From Nitrosovibrio sp. Nv4 (lineage in GTDB: Bacteria > Pseudomonadota > Alphaproteobacteria > Acetobacterales > Acetobacteraceae): a stretch of 37,047 bases of DNA. Positions 1-8,696 of the stretch are shown piece after piece. A program made the position numbers and the translations under genes. The DNA is taken from positions 1 through 37,047 of the forward strand of contig CALQHT020000023.1 of assembly GCA_943330455.2 (NCBI GenBank). Reading direction: 5' to 3'. The notes under the pieces were generated by a model. It saw nothing but the letters and a program-made list of their open reading frames with translations. It was not told where the DNA came from and searched no databases. Position 1 is the stretch's first letter. Each line of letters opens with the position of its first letter.

Positions 1-12
1 GCCGCCGCTACA

Positions 13-336
13 TCAAAATCGCCTGCTCGCGGCGTGGCCCGGCGAACTCACCGAGCCAGGGGAACCTGGGCAGTTACGTTCGATCTTGAACAACCGCACA
101 TGGGAGCCGTTGGAACCTCCGCCGTCGGCGGTGATCATCACCTGCTTCATCTCCGGATACCGCTCGCGGCCCATGAGATCCAACCAGCGGCGAACCGAAT
201 TGACAGAGAATTGTGCGGTATCGCTGTCGATACCGACACTGACGCAACCGGCGTTTGCCGAGATGTCGTAGACCCCATAAGGAATAGCCTTACCGAGTTC
301 CTTGTCCACGAAGTCATGGACTGAGGTGGTCCCCAT
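13..336 (-). pseudogene. ISAzo13-family transposase fragment
   Basis: The translation carries the middle part of the DDE transposase of ISAzo13-type elements: HDFVDKELGKAIPYGVYD, then VGIDSDTAQFSVNSVRRW, then ITADGGGSNGSHVRLFKIE. A full transposase of this family is roughly 400 residues or more, so only about 85 conserved residues survive. Similarity begins at about position 318, exactly where the neighbouring fold-back element starts, and fades near position 76, after which the residues are unrelated. The apparent ATG at 336 lies inside the fold-back element, so it is not an original start. This is a dead remnant; the family assignment is from memory of conserved motifs. Confidence 0.8.
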
Positions 337-507
337 CGATTGGACAGAAATCGGGGCGACTTACTCACCAGTCGGTAAATAAGGATACACTCCTATATGA
401 TATATGTAGATATTAACTTACAATTTTGGCATAAAACGTCTTCCTATTTACCGACTGGTGAGTAAGTCGCCCCGATTCCTGTCCAACCGATGGGGACCAC
501 CTCAGTC
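319..507. mobile_element. fold-back (MITE-like) element with ~65-bp inverted arms
   Basis: Positions 319-384 and 442-507 are near-perfect inverted repeats, with two internal mismatches (339 and 348 against their partners). They surround an AT-rich core of about 57 bp. The outer end reads CTGAGGTGGTCCCCATCG on each arm. The core has no coding capacity, and the whole unit could fold into a single long hairpin. The element separates two broken genes: the transposase fragment to its left and the truncated integrase to its right, whose stop codon lies inside the right arm. No target-site duplication is visible. It is either a non-autonomous element or two ends of one IS brought together by deletion. 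Confidence 0.75.
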
Positions 508-1122
508 TTCGACGGTGAGATCGGGGAACATAGAGGCGAAATGACCGGTGTCCTGCCCATACTCATAGGCGGTCTTGGCATCCAACTCACGGGCCAACGC
601 GATTTTGAAGTCAACGATTTTTGCCAGGAAGGGGGTGCGATTGCCGGTAATTACCTCCACCTGTTCGATAGCATTTTCCCCCTGTTCCACCGACCGAAGC
701 GCCCGAGCCGGGTCGAGGCCGAACGCGGCCAAACGCTCGTGCCAGTCTCGTGACGAAATCCCGGCGAGGTCTTGTGCTGCGAAATCGAATATCTCCACCA
801 GCCGGACATACTCGGCCTCGGTCGGGTCGAGTGTCTTCGCCGTGGCGTATTTTTTGGCCAGTTGTTGGGCCTTCACCTGTGTCGCGGTCTTACCGCCGCG
901 ACGCAGATCGGCGAAACGGGTCTTCCAGCCATCAATGATCGGTTTGGCGATGTCATACGCCTGGGAAGCTTCTGTCTGCCCGGTGCTCCTGGACAGGACG
1001 CGGCGGCCATTGGGGTGCTGGCCATCCACAAAGTGGTGGCGCAGGTCGCGTGGCACATCAAGCCGGGCGTGCCAAACAGGGCCTTGCTTTTCCATGTGCG
1101 GGTAGCGGGCAGTGCGAGGCAT
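502..1122 (-). pseudogene. tyrosine recombinase (phage-integrase type), C-terminal catalytic domain missing
   Basis: The N-terminus (MPRTARYPHMEKQGPVWHAR, then LDVPRDLR) matches the arm-binding N-terminal domain (DUF6538 type) that precedes tyrosine recombinase domains in alphaproteobacterial integrases. A central helical core-binding-like region follows. About 206 residues remain, and the R-HxxR-H-Y catalytic domain is absent because the frame runs into the fold-back element and stops at 502-504. I chose the ATG at 1122 over the upstream one at 1161 because the family starts with this MPxxxRYxxxR segment. It is probably the integrase of an older, decayed island located beyond the present island boundary. 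Confidence 0.75.
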
Positions 1123-1240
1123 TGGTAGGTTACCGAGGGTGATGATTACGTAGAAATCCACGTAGTAATAGCACTCGGAGGCATGTCAAGGGCTGCCATA
1201 TCCCATTGAAAACATTGAACTCTCAGTTCACAGAAATAAT

Positions 1241-1255
1241 TGGCGTCCCGTAGGG
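1241..1255. repeat. tRNA-distal attachment-site core
   Basis: The 15 bases are identical to those at 18230-18244, which form the tRNA-Glu 3' end. Here the repeat sits inside a perfect 8-bp palindrome around GTA (1242-1260, GGCGTCCCGTAGGGACGCC). The repeat ends where the two copies diverge (next base A here, G in the tRNA). It lies about 230 bp upstream of the integrase start. Confidence 0.8.
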
Positions 1256-1389
1256 ACGCCATACACGGTGATCAGGGCGTAGCACGACGGCGCAAATCCC
1301 GATCCATGAATGACGAAAATTCATAGATTTAATCAACGAATGTCCTGATACGATCCGCGCTGATCCTGAATGACATTGCAAGCGCCAAG

Positions 1390-1442
1390 TGTGGGAACTA
1401 ACGTGGGAACCGAGGCCGATTGTGGGAACCGGTGTGGGAACC
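1390..1442 (+). promoter_or_regulatory. four direct repeats (GTGGGAAC), probable integrase arm sites
   Basis: Copies of (T/C)GTGGGAAC begin at 1390, 1402, 1421 and 1433, all in the same orientation. They form two pairs with 12-bp spacing and 19 bp between pair starts. The same pair, again spaced 12 bp, occurs at 18155 and 18167 near the other island end. Arm-type sites for the N-terminal domain of tyrosine recombinases have this layout. The array covers the region just upstream of the integrase start, so it could also allow autorepression. The function is inferred. Confidence 0.7.
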
Positions 1443-1470
1443 AATACGGCGGATATCGGGAGCTCCTGCG

Positions 1471-2913
1471 ATGGCGCGTGGCGGAAACCTGGACATGAGG
1501 ACGATTGAGGCGGCGAAGCCCCGCGAGGCGCCATATCGTCTGTCTGACGGGGCGGGACTATTGCTGATCGTGAAGCCGACTGGGGCGAAGGTCTGGCTTG
1601 CCCGAGTGACCGTGGCCGGCAAACGTCGGGATATGGGGTTGGGTGGATACCCGACCGTGACATTGAAGGAGGCTCGCGAAAAAGCTGCCACCGCCCGCAA
1701 GCAGGTCACCAATGGGGTAGATCCGATACAGGAACGGGCTCGAGCCGCCATCGAACGAGAAGAAAAGCGCAACGCAGCGGCTCAGGCTGAAGCGCGTACT
1801 TTTCGCACTGTCGCCCTGGCTTGCATTGAGGCCGAGGCACCGGGGTGGAAAAACCAGCGCACCGCGCTGCTGTGGCAGCGTTCACTGGAACAGTGGGCAT
1901 TTCCCACGCTGGGTGCCGTGCCCGTCGCAGATATCGACCGGACTTTGGTGCGCCGGACCATCGATACCGTATGGACAACCCGACCAGCCACCGGCCGAAA
2001 GGTGCTGCGCCGGATCGGCACCGTGCTGCGTTACGCCGCGGCGCACGGGTGGCGGGCGAACGACAACCCATGCGACGTCCGGATGCTCCGTCACGCGGGC
2101 TTGCCCGCGCTTCCCGGAGGTCACAGACAGCCCTCTCTACCCTGGGCCCGTCTTCCGGCCTTCATGACCGCACTGGACTTGATGCCAGGGCTTGGTGCCC
2201 TGGCGCTGCGGCTTGCCGTCCTCACGGCGCTTCGCAGTGGTGAGATCCGCAATGCCCGGTGGTCTTGGTTGTCCTTCGATGGGACCCCGACCCTCACGGT
2301 TCCGGGCGAGGTTATGAAGGGGAAGAAGTCCGGCGACGTGACGCCACATCGGGTGCCGCTGTCGGGCGCCGCATTGGAAACGTTGGCCCGTGCCTACGCC
2401 GAGACCAATGGCACCACCGCTTCAGCCGCTGATCTGGCAGGCCTCGCCAGACTGGCGCGCGACGCCCTGATCTTCCCGAGCGCCAAGCGGATCACGCCGC
2501 TCAGCGACATGGCACTGTCCGCGGTAATGCGACGAATGAATGGAGATCGGCCGGATGACGCTCTGCCGCCATGGCGGGATGCGGACGGCCGCGAGGCGGT
2601 GCCGCACGGCTTCCGCGCCAGTTTCTCGACATGGGTGGATGACGTCCGGCCGGAGGAACGCGAAGCCGCGGAGAAGGCTCTTGCTCATGAGGTCGGCAAT
2701 AAGGTGTCCGGCGCGTATCGCCGGTCCGACCTGTTTGATCGGCGCGTGACGCTTATGCGCGATTGGGCCGAACATTGCCTGACCGCTGGAGCGGTGACCG
2801 AGCAGCCGGTGGCTCAGCTCGCGGTCAACCTCCTTCCGGCCCGGACACACAATTCTGGACGCGGGCGGCCGCCACATCCGACTGCGAACGGTTCTCCGCA
2901 CCGGTCCCAATAG
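1471..2913 (+). CDS. P4-type tyrosine integrase of the island
   Basis: This 480-residue site-specific recombinase would excise and integrate the island at the tRNA-Glu gene. The N-terminal DUF4102-like domain (RLSDGAGLLLIVKPTGAK, GLGGYPTVTLKEAR) is followed by a core-binding region and a C-terminal catalytic domain. The catalytic set is complete: R255 (TALRSGE), H379 and R382 (HGFR), H406 (HEVG) and the nucleophile Y416 (GAYRR). About 65 extra residues rich in Pro and Arg follow the catalytic Tyr, longer than usual. I chose ATG 1471 because the in-frame ATG at 1420 would place the arm-site repeats inside the coding region; ATG 1495 is another option. It lies next to the tRNA-distal attachment site. 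Confidence 0.9.
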   Translation: MARGGNLDMRTIEAAKPREAPYRLSDGAGLLLIVKPTGAKVWLARVTVAGKRRDMGLGGYPTVTLKEAREKAATARKQVTNGVDPIQERARAAIEREEKRNAAAQAEARTFRTVALACIEAEAPGWKNQRTALLWQRSLEQWAFPTLGAVPVADIDRTLVRRTIDTVWTTRPATGRKVLRRIGTVLRYAAAHGWRANDNPCDVRMLRHAGLPALPGGHRQPSLPWARLPAFMTALDLMPGLGALALRLAVLTALRSGEIRNARWSWLSFDGTPTLTVPGEVMKGKKSGDVTPHRVPLSGAALETLARAYAETNGTTASAADLAGLARLARDALIFPSAKRITPLSDMALSAVMRRMNGDRPDDALPPWRDADGREAVPHGFRASFSTWVDDVRPEEREAAEKALAHEVGNKVSGAYRRSDLFDRRVTLMRDWAEHCLTAGAVTEQPVAQLAVNLLPARTHNSGRGRPPHPTANGSPHRSQ

Positions 2914-3253
2914 CGAGTTGGAGCCTGCGATCTGCGCAGGAAGCTCTCGGCGTCACCGCACGCCTGGCCATCTTCACGCCGAGCTTGCTGAGGATTGGTC
3001 GCGGTGCCCGTCGGACAACGCACGACCGATCACGCGCCAACCATTGCGGACACCCCATATGTTGGCCGAGACTGCGGCGACAGGCGCGCGGAACGACCAG
3101 ACAGAACTCCAAATCAGGGATCACCATCCAGCCAAGCTCGGCCAGGTCACCGATGCCGGGTCCAGAGAATTCGCCAGGGCCGACAACGCTCCATCGGCAA
3201 AGCCAGACGCTTGGTGCGTTGCAGAAGGGATAGAAAAAGGGCGACTGATTGAA
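2914..3253. other. intergenic, nothing recognised
   Basis: About 340 bp lie between the integrase stop and the hsdR start. The hsdR frame stays open through it, but the translation is low-complexity and unlike any HsdR N-terminus. No convincing promoter, terminator or RNA is visible. The hsdR promoter is presumably here. Confidence 0.5.
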
Positions 3254-5707
3254 ATGGACAAAAGGTCCCTCAGCGAACGCGACATCTGCACGAAATTCAT
3301 CACCCCCGCCCTACGCCAGGCCGGCTGGGACGAAATGTTCCAAATTCGCGAGGAGGTGAGCTTCACCAAGGGCCGCATCATCGTCCGCGGCAAGTTGGTC
3401 ACCCGCGGGAAAGCCAAGCGCGCCGACTACATCCTGTACTACAAGCCCAACATCCCCCTGGCGCTGATCGAGGCCAAGGACAACACCCACAGCGTCAGTG
3501 ACGGGCTGCAACAAGGCCTCGGCTACGCCACCACCCTCGACATCCCCTTCGTCTTCTCATCCAACGGGGACGGCTTCGTCCTCCACGACAGGACCGGCAA
3601 TGCCGCCTCGCCCGAGACTACCCTGGGCCTCGACGCGTTCCCGTCCCCCGCCGATCTTTGGGCACGCTATCGCGCCTGGAAGGGCCTGGACCCGGAAGCC
3701 GAGCGGGTCGTGCTCCAAGATTATTATGACGACGGCAGTGGCAAGGCCCCCCGCTACTATCAGGTCAGCGCCGTCAATGCCGCCATCGAGGCCATCGCCA
3801 AGGGCCAGGATCGGCTCCTGCTGGTTATGGCGACTGGCACAGGCAAGACCTATACCGCATTCCAGATTATCTGGCGGCTGTGGAAAGCAGGCCGCAAGAA
3901 ACGCATTTTGTATCTGGCAGATCGCAACATCCTGATCGACCAGACCATGGTGAACGACTTCCGACCGTTTGGCGCCGCGATGGCCAAGCTTTCGATCAAC
4001 GCAAAAACCATCGAGCGGAACGACGGCACCTCCACCAACCTGACCATCGCGCTCGACCGCAAGCCGCGGATCGACACCTCGTATGAGGTCTATCTCGGCC
4101 TCTACCAGGCCATCACCGGCCCGGAAGAGCGGCAGAAACTCTACCGAGACTTCTCCCCCGGCTTCTTCGACCTGATCGTGATCGACGAATGTCACCGCGG
4201 CAGCGCGGCGGACGACGCTGCGTGGCGGGAGATCCTGAACTACTTCTCCGCCGCCACACAGATCGGCCTCACCGCCACCCCGAAGGAAACCGAATACGTC
4301 TCCAACATCAACTATTTCGGGGAGCCTGTGTACTCGTACTCCCTCAAGCAGGGCATCCAGGATGGCTTCCTCGCCCCCTACAAGGTGATCAAGGTCCACA
4401 TCGACCGCGACGTCCAAGGCTATCGGCCGGAGAAAGGCCAACTCGACCGCGACGGCGCAGAGGTCGAGGACCGCATCTACAACACCAAGGATTTCGATCG
4501 CACCTTGGTCCTGGACGACCGCACACGCCTTGTGGCCGCCAAGATCACCGAGTTCCTGAAGGAAAGCGGCGATCGGTTCCAAAAGACCATCGTCTTCTGC
4601 GTCGATCAGGAGCACGCCGCCAGGATGCGACAGGCGCTGATCAACGAGAACGCCGATCTTGTCGCCGTCAACCACCGCTATGTCATGCGCATCACCGGTG
4701 ACGACCCGGTCGGGCAGGCCCAACTGGGCAATTTCATCGATCCGGAGGCGACCTACCCCGTTCTGGTCACCACTTCCCGCCTCCTCTCGACCGGTGTGGA
4801 TGCCCAGACCTGCCGGCTGATCGTGCTCGACCGCGAAGTGGGCTCCATGACCGAGTTCAAGCAGATCGTCGGCCGCGGCACGCGGGTCCATGAGGACACC
4901 AACAAGCTCTATTTCACCCTGATCGACTTCCGCGGAGCATCGAACCATTTCGCCGATCCCGATTTCGATGGCGAACCGGTGCAAATCTACAATCCCGGCC
5001 CTGACGATCCGATCCTCCCACCCGATCCCGGTGACGAACCTGACCGGAAGGACGAAATCGATGCCGACCCGGACGACGGGAATACCGACGACCCGAAGGC
5101 CGACCCGGTCGTCATCGCTGACGACAAGAAGGGCGGCGGGACCCGCAAGATCTACGTCGACGGCGTTGGCGCCACGATCGTCGCCGAACGGATCGAATAC
5201 CTCGACGAAAACGGTCGCCTCGTCACCGAAACCCTCCGCGACTTCACCAAGAAAGCCCTGAAGAAGCGCTTCACCAGCCTGGATGAATTTCTGCGGCGGT
5301 GGAAATCAGCCGACCGCAAGCGGGCCATCATCGAAGAACTGGAAGCCGAGGGCCTGCCCCTCGACCCGATCGCGGAAGAGCTGGGCAAGGACCTGGATCC
5401 GTTCGACCTGATCTGCCATGTCGCGTTCGACAGAAAGCCGCTTACCCGTCGGGAACGCGCCGAAAGCGTCAGGAAGCGCGACATTTTCACGAAATATGGC
5501 CCCCAGGCCCGCGCCGTGCTCGATGCGCTGCTTGCCAAGTATGCCGACGAGGGCGTGCTCAATCTCGACGACGCCAATGTGCTGAAGATCGCGCCGTTCA
5601 ATGCGATGGGCAGCGTCGTCCAACTTATCAAGGCGTTCGGCGATCGGCGGGGCTTCGAACACGCCGTCCATGAACTCCAGTCCGAATTGTATGAGACTGC
5701 CGCATGA
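3254..5707 (+). CDS. hsdR: type I restriction enzyme, R subunit (endonuclease/translocase)
   Basis: This motor and nuclease subunit of a type I restriction-modification complex cuts unmodified DNA after ATP-driven translocation. It has 817 residues. The N-terminal PD-(D/E)xK nuclease site is D58 (KRADYIL) and E73-A-K75 (LIEAKDN). The SF2 translocase has Walker A at 193-199 (ATGTGKT), Walker B D311-ECH, motif III GLTATPK, and motif VI QIVGRGTR. A charged Asp-rich linker (about residues 580-620) leads to a C-terminal helical domain. The start was set at ATG 3254 because the preceding in-frame sequence is unrelated. The stop overlaps the next gene by ATGA (5704-5707), so the two are translationally coupled. 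Confidence 0.95.
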   Translation: MDKRSLSERDICTKFITPALRQAGWDEMFQIREEVSFTKGRIIVRGKLVTRGKAKRADYILYYKPNIPLALIEAKDNTHSVSDGLQQGLGYATTLDIPFVFSSNGDGFVLHDRTGNAASPETTLGLDAFPSPADLWARYRAWKGLDPEAERVVLQDYYDDGSGKAPRYYQVSAVNAAIEAIAKGQDRLLLVMATGTGKTYTAFQIIWRLWKAGRKKRILYLADRNILIDQTMVNDFRPFGAAMAKLSINAKTIERNDGTSTNLTIALDRKPRIDTSYEVYLGLYQAITGPEERQKLYRDFSPGFFDLIVIDECHRGSAADDAAWREILNYFSAATQIGLTATPKETEYVSNINYFGEPVYSYSLKQGIQDGFLAPYKVIKVHIDRDVQGYRPEKGQLDRDGAEVEDRIYNTKDFDRTLVLDDRTRLVAAKITEFLKESGDRFQKTIVFCVDQEHAARMRQALINENADLVAVNHRYVMRITGDDPVGQAQLGNFIDPEATYPVLVTTSRLLSTGVDAQTCRLIVLDREVGSMTEFKQIVGRGTRVHEDTNKLYFTLIDFRGASNHFADPDFDGEPVQIYNPGPDDPILPPDPGDEPDRKDEIDADPDDGNTDDPKADPVVIADDKKGGGTRKIYVDGVGATIVAERIEYLDENGRLVTETLRDFTKKALKKRFTSLDEFLRRWKSADRKRAIIEELEAEGLPLDPIAEELGKDLDPFDLICHVAFDRKPLTRRERAESVRKRDIFTKYGPQARAVLDALLAKYADEGVLNLDDANVLKIAPFNAMGSVVQLIKAFGDRRGFEHAVHELQSELYETAA

Positions 5708-6429
5708 AAAAATCACCGTCAGACAGGTTTGTGAGAATTCCGGTTCGGTATGTCGATGAGCAATGGGAGTGCCTGTATGGCGGCGTTGTCCCAGTTGCAC
5801 CAGACGCCGAGGCGGAACTCATCATCGCCAGAAAATCAATAACGGACGAGGGGTTTCTTGGTCGGATGTACGCGAAGTCGAGCATAAAGGTGCTCGGCGA
5901 AGGTGTCAGTTTGCTCACTTATTTGGCGACAAAGGACAAGGTATCGCTGACAGAAGACCAGAAGCGGCACCTCATTCCGTGGGAACGTCGGAACATCGCG
6001 ACTGAGTATATCGACAACTGGAACACGGGCGGTTTGAGCCTTGTTGAGGTCTCCATCGGCGACCCGACCTATCAGCAAGCGAAGAAATTTCACACGCAAC
6101 AGGGCGGCCTGTGGCTTTTGACGGAGGGACCGAAGGCGGTTGGCCTGCAATCCACGCGCATTTACTTGCCGAAAGAGGTGTCCAAGGAACCGGTCAACAG
6201 CCTTAATCACGCCTTCACAAAACTCTCCGAAACGTACGAGCCGTGGCGCATTTCTCATACTGGAAACGTCTATCAGCGCTTCCTGTACCAAGAGAAGAAC
6301 GGCCGGTGGTATCCACTAGAACTATTGCGCGATGCAGCATTGGCAAAGAAGGAGCAGGAGATAGCCTACCAACTTTGGCAGGACTTCATGAAACGCAAGT
6401 CGGCAAATTCTACCGGACAAAAGGGGTAA
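5704..6429 (+). CDS. uncharacterised protein inserted between hsdR and hsdM
   Basis: I do not recognise this 241-residue protein. It has no signal peptide or membrane segment and looks soluble. The C-terminal 25 residues are charged and helical (KKEQEIAYQLWQDFMKRK). No catalytic motif is obvious; aromatic and charged residues are spread evenly. Its start overlaps the hsdR stop by four bases, and hsdM begins two bases after its own stop, so it is firmly embedded in the operon. Base composition looks visibly less GC-rich than hsdR and hsdM, which suggests separate acquisition. It could be a specificity or anti-restriction accessory, a regulator, or a separate defence factor; the sequence does not decide. 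Confidence 0.85.
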   Translation: MKKSPSDRFVRIPVRYVDEQWECLYGGVVPVAPDAEAELIIARKSITDEGFLGRMYAKSSIKVLGEGVSLLTYLATKDKVSLTEDQKRHLIPWERRNIATEYIDNWNTGGLSLVEVSIGDPTYQQAKKFHTQQGGLWLLTEGPKAVGLQSTRIYLPKEVSKEPVNSLNHAFTKLSETYEPWRISHTGNVYQRFLYQEKNGRWYPLELLRDAALAKKEQEIAYQLWQDFMKRKSANSTGQKG

Positions 6430-6431
6430 GC

Positions 6432-7889
6432 ATGTCCGTCCGCACCATCGTCAAATCCATCCAGGACATCATGCGCCAGGACACCGGCGTCGACGGCGAC
6501 GCCCAGCGCATCAGCCAGTTGTGCTGGATGTTCTTCCTCAAGATCATCGACGACCAGGACCAGGAGCTTGAACTCCTGAACGCCGCCTATCGCTCCCCCA
6601 TCCCTGACGACCTCAAATGGCGCGCCTGGGCCGCGGACCCGGAGGGCATCACCGGCGACGCCCTGATGACCTTCGTCAACGTCACCCTCTTCCCGACCCT
6701 GAAAAACCTGCCCCCCTCCGGCCAGCCTGGCGACCGCCGCCGCGTCGTCCGCGACGTGTTCGAGGACGCCTTCAACTACATGAAATCCGGCCAGCTCATG
6801 CGGCAGGTCGTCAACAAGATCAACGAGGTCGACTTCAACGATCTGTCCGAGCGCCAGCACTTCGGCGACATCTATGAGCAAATCCTGAATGACCTGCAAT
6901 CCGCCGGCAACGCGGGCGAATATTACACGCCCCGCGCCGTCACCGCCTTCATGGTGGACCGCATCGATCCCCACCCCGGCGAAATCCTGCTCGATCCTGC
7001 CTGCGGCACCGGCGGCTTCCTGACCTGCGCGCTGCGCCACATGCGCACCCGCTACGTCAAGCGCCCGGAAGACGAGCAAACCATGCAGGCAGCCTTGCGC
7101 GCGGTGGAGAAAAAGCAACTGCCGCACATGCTCTGCGTCACCAACATGCTGCTGCATGGGATCGAGGACGCGGGCTTCGTCCGCCACGACAACACCCTGG
7201 CTCGCCCCTATATCAGCTACACCCAGGCCGACCGCGTCGACATCGTCCTGACCAATCCCCCCTTCGGCGGGCGGGAAGAAGACGGTATTGAATCCAACTT
7301 CCCGCAGCATTTCCGCACAAGGGAAACCGCCGACCTGTTCCTCGCCCTGATCATCCGCCTGCTCAAACCGCGCGGCCGAGCGGCGGTGGTGCTGCCGGAT
7401 GGGACGTTGTTCGGGGAGGGTGTGAAGACCCGCCTCAAGGAACACCTGCTGGAGGAATGCAACCTCCACACCATCGTCCGCCTGCCCAATTCGGTGTTCA
7501 AACCCTACGCCTCGATCGGCACCAACCTGCTGTTCTTTGAGAAGGGCACGCCGACCCGGGACATCTGGTTCTACGAACACCGCGTGCCGGACGGGCAGAA
7601 GGCCTACTCCATGACCCGGCCGATCCGCGTCGAGCACCTGCAAGGCTGCGTCGACTGGTGGGGCGGCCCCAAGCGCGAGGGCCGCGAGGAAACCCCGCAA
7701 GCCTGGAAGGTGACAGCCGAGGACGTGAAGGCCCGCGGCTACAACCTGGACATCAAGAACCCCCACACCATCGCCGACGACCACGGCGACCCGGAGGAAT
7801 TGCTTGCTGCGCTGGATGCCGCCGAGGCCGAGGCCGCCAGCCTGCGCGATCGGCTGAAATCCATCCTGGCGGAAGCGCTGGCGCGGTGA
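6432..7889 (+). CDS. hsdM: type I restriction enzyme, M subunit (N6-adenine methyltransferase)
   Basis: This modification subunit transfers methyl from SAM to adenine in the recognition site, and it works with HsdS and HsdR. It has 485 residues. An N-terminal HsdM helical domain (about 1-130) is followed by the methyltransferase fold with SAM motif I at D188 (DPACGTGGF) and catalytic motif IV at N275 (NPPFGG). The GEYYTPRAV segment before motif I is typical of the family. The C-terminal tail is a charged helix rich in Ala and Glu. The start ATG 6432 follows the previous stop by two bases with a GGGG-type ribosome site. The next gene begins after a 137-bp gap, which has its own ribosome site. 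Confidence 0.95.
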   Translation: MSVRTIVKSIQDIMRQDTGVDGDAQRISQLCWMFFLKIIDDQDQELELLNAAYRSPIPDDLKWRAWAADPEGITGDALMTFVNVTLFPTLKNLPPSGQPGDRRRVVRDVFEDAFNYMKSGQLMRQVVNKINEVDFNDLSERQHFGDIYEQILNDLQSAGNAGEYYTPRAVTAFMVDRIDPHPGEILLDPACGTGGFLTCALRHMRTRYVKRPEDEQTMQAALRAVEKKQLPHMLCVTNMLLHGIEDAGFVRHDNTLARPYISYTQADRVDIVLTNPPFGGREEDGIESNFPQHFRTRETADLFLALIIRLLKPRGRAAVVLPDGTLFGEGVKTRLKEHLLEECNLHTIVRLPNSVFKPYASIGTNLLFFEKGTPTRDIWFYEHRVPDGQKAYSMTRPIRVEHLQGCVDWWGGPKREGREETPQAWKVTAEDVKARGYNLDIKNPHTIADDHGDPEELLAALDAAEAEAASLRDRLKSILAEALAR

Positions 7890-8026
7890 GCCCGTTCGGG
7901 ACCAGCGCCCAAGCCGGCCCAAAGGTTGGCTGCCAGCATGTTGCCCGATACTTGTTGCCTGAAGCTGCTGGGCGCATCATGTGAGGCCGATACAGGGCGC
8001 CCTCAGACTTGTGGCAGGAGAGCACG

Positions 8027-8341
8027 ATGCACGCGGATATCGCTGATCACCGGCGGGAACTGGCCGCGCTGTGCGAGCGCCACGGGGTCACGCGGTTGGA
8101 ACTGTTCGGCTCCGGCGCGCGCGGTACCGATTTCGATCCGCAGCACAGCGATGCCGACTTCCTTGTGACGTTCGCGCCGGCGTCTCACTTCGACTTCGCC
8201 GGATTTGCCGACCTTAAGGATGCCCTGGAATCCCTGCTCGGCCGTCCGGTCGACCTGGTCGATCGCGGGGCCATAGAGGCAAGCCGCAACCATATCCGCC
8301 GCCGCCGTATCCTTGCCGAGGCCGAAACGGTCTATGGATGA
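8027..8341 (+). CDS. mntA: MntA-type nucleotidyltransferase antitoxin
   Basis: This minimal nucleotidyltransferase of 104 residues belongs to the MntA/HepT class. The signature is G28-S29 (LFGSGARG), followed by D42 and D44 (SDADFLV) and a third acidic residue at D76 (VDLVDR), so all catalytic residues of an active enzyme are present. In studied homologues the antitoxin adenylylates a Tyr in the HepT RX4HXY motif and so silences the toxin. ATG 8027 is preceded by CAGGAG at 8015-8020. Its last codons overlap the start of hepT by eight bases, the usual arrangement for this pair. The pair lies between hsdM and hsdS. Confidence 0.9.
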   Translation: MHADIADHRRELAALCERHGVTRLELFGSGARGTDFDPQHSDADFLVTFAPASHFDFAGFADLKDALESLLGRPVDLVDRGAIEASRNHIRRRRILAEAETVYG

Positions 8342-8696
8342 GGGTCGGCTGGCGGATCAGGCTCTTCTGTTTGACATGATCCTGGCGGCGCGTGACGCGT
8401 TGTCATTCCTTGAAGGGTTGCAGGAGGCGGACTTCCTGGCGAGCCGGTTGCATCAATACGCGATGATCCGGGCATTGGAGATTATCGGTGAGGCGGCGGG
8501 CAAGATTTCCCCGACGTTGCGGGCGGCGACCCCCGATATCCCATGGCGGGAGATCACGGGGATGCGGCATCGGTTGATCCATGATTACCGGGATGTGCAG
8601 CTTGAGGTTGTCTGGTTCGCCGTGACGGAAAAGCTGGGTCCGCTGATCGTGATGCTGGAGCCTTTGATTGCAGACGGGGACACGGGCGACGCATGA
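8334..8696 (+). CDS. hepT: HepT-type HEPN toxin (RNase)
   Basis: This 120-residue HEPN-family protein is the toxin partner of the upstream nucleotidyltransferase. The HEPN ribonuclease motif is intact: R78, H83 and the modifiable Y85 in RHRLIHDY (RX4HXY). The rest is all-helical, as in the family. The start ATG 8334 overlaps the antitoxin gene. Its stop overlaps the start of hsdS by four bases (ATGA, 8693-8696), so toxin and DNA-specificity subunit share translational coupling. In known systems HepT cleaves RNA when it is not adenylylated; that activity here is inferred from motif conservation. Confidence 0.9.
   Translation: MDEGRLADQALLFDMILAARDALSFLEGLQEADFLASRLHQYAMIRALEIIGEAAGKISPTLRAATPDIPWREITGMRHRLIHDYRDVQLEVVWFAVTEKLGPLIVMLEPLIADGDTGDA

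Noticed and set aside
1420-1470. Upstream in-frame start (ATG 1420) for the integrase
   Set aside because: It would encode the arm-site repeats (MWEPVWEP), and the family domain begins after 1471.
3557-4984. 475-codon minus-strand open frame opposite hsdR
   Set aside because: It is antisense to a clear hsdR with all motifs; long antisense frames are expected at this GC content, and the translation is Val/Asp/Gly-rich without domains.
6366-7922. 518-codon minus-strand open frame opposite hsdM
   Set aside because: Antisense shadow of hsdM; no recognisable domain.
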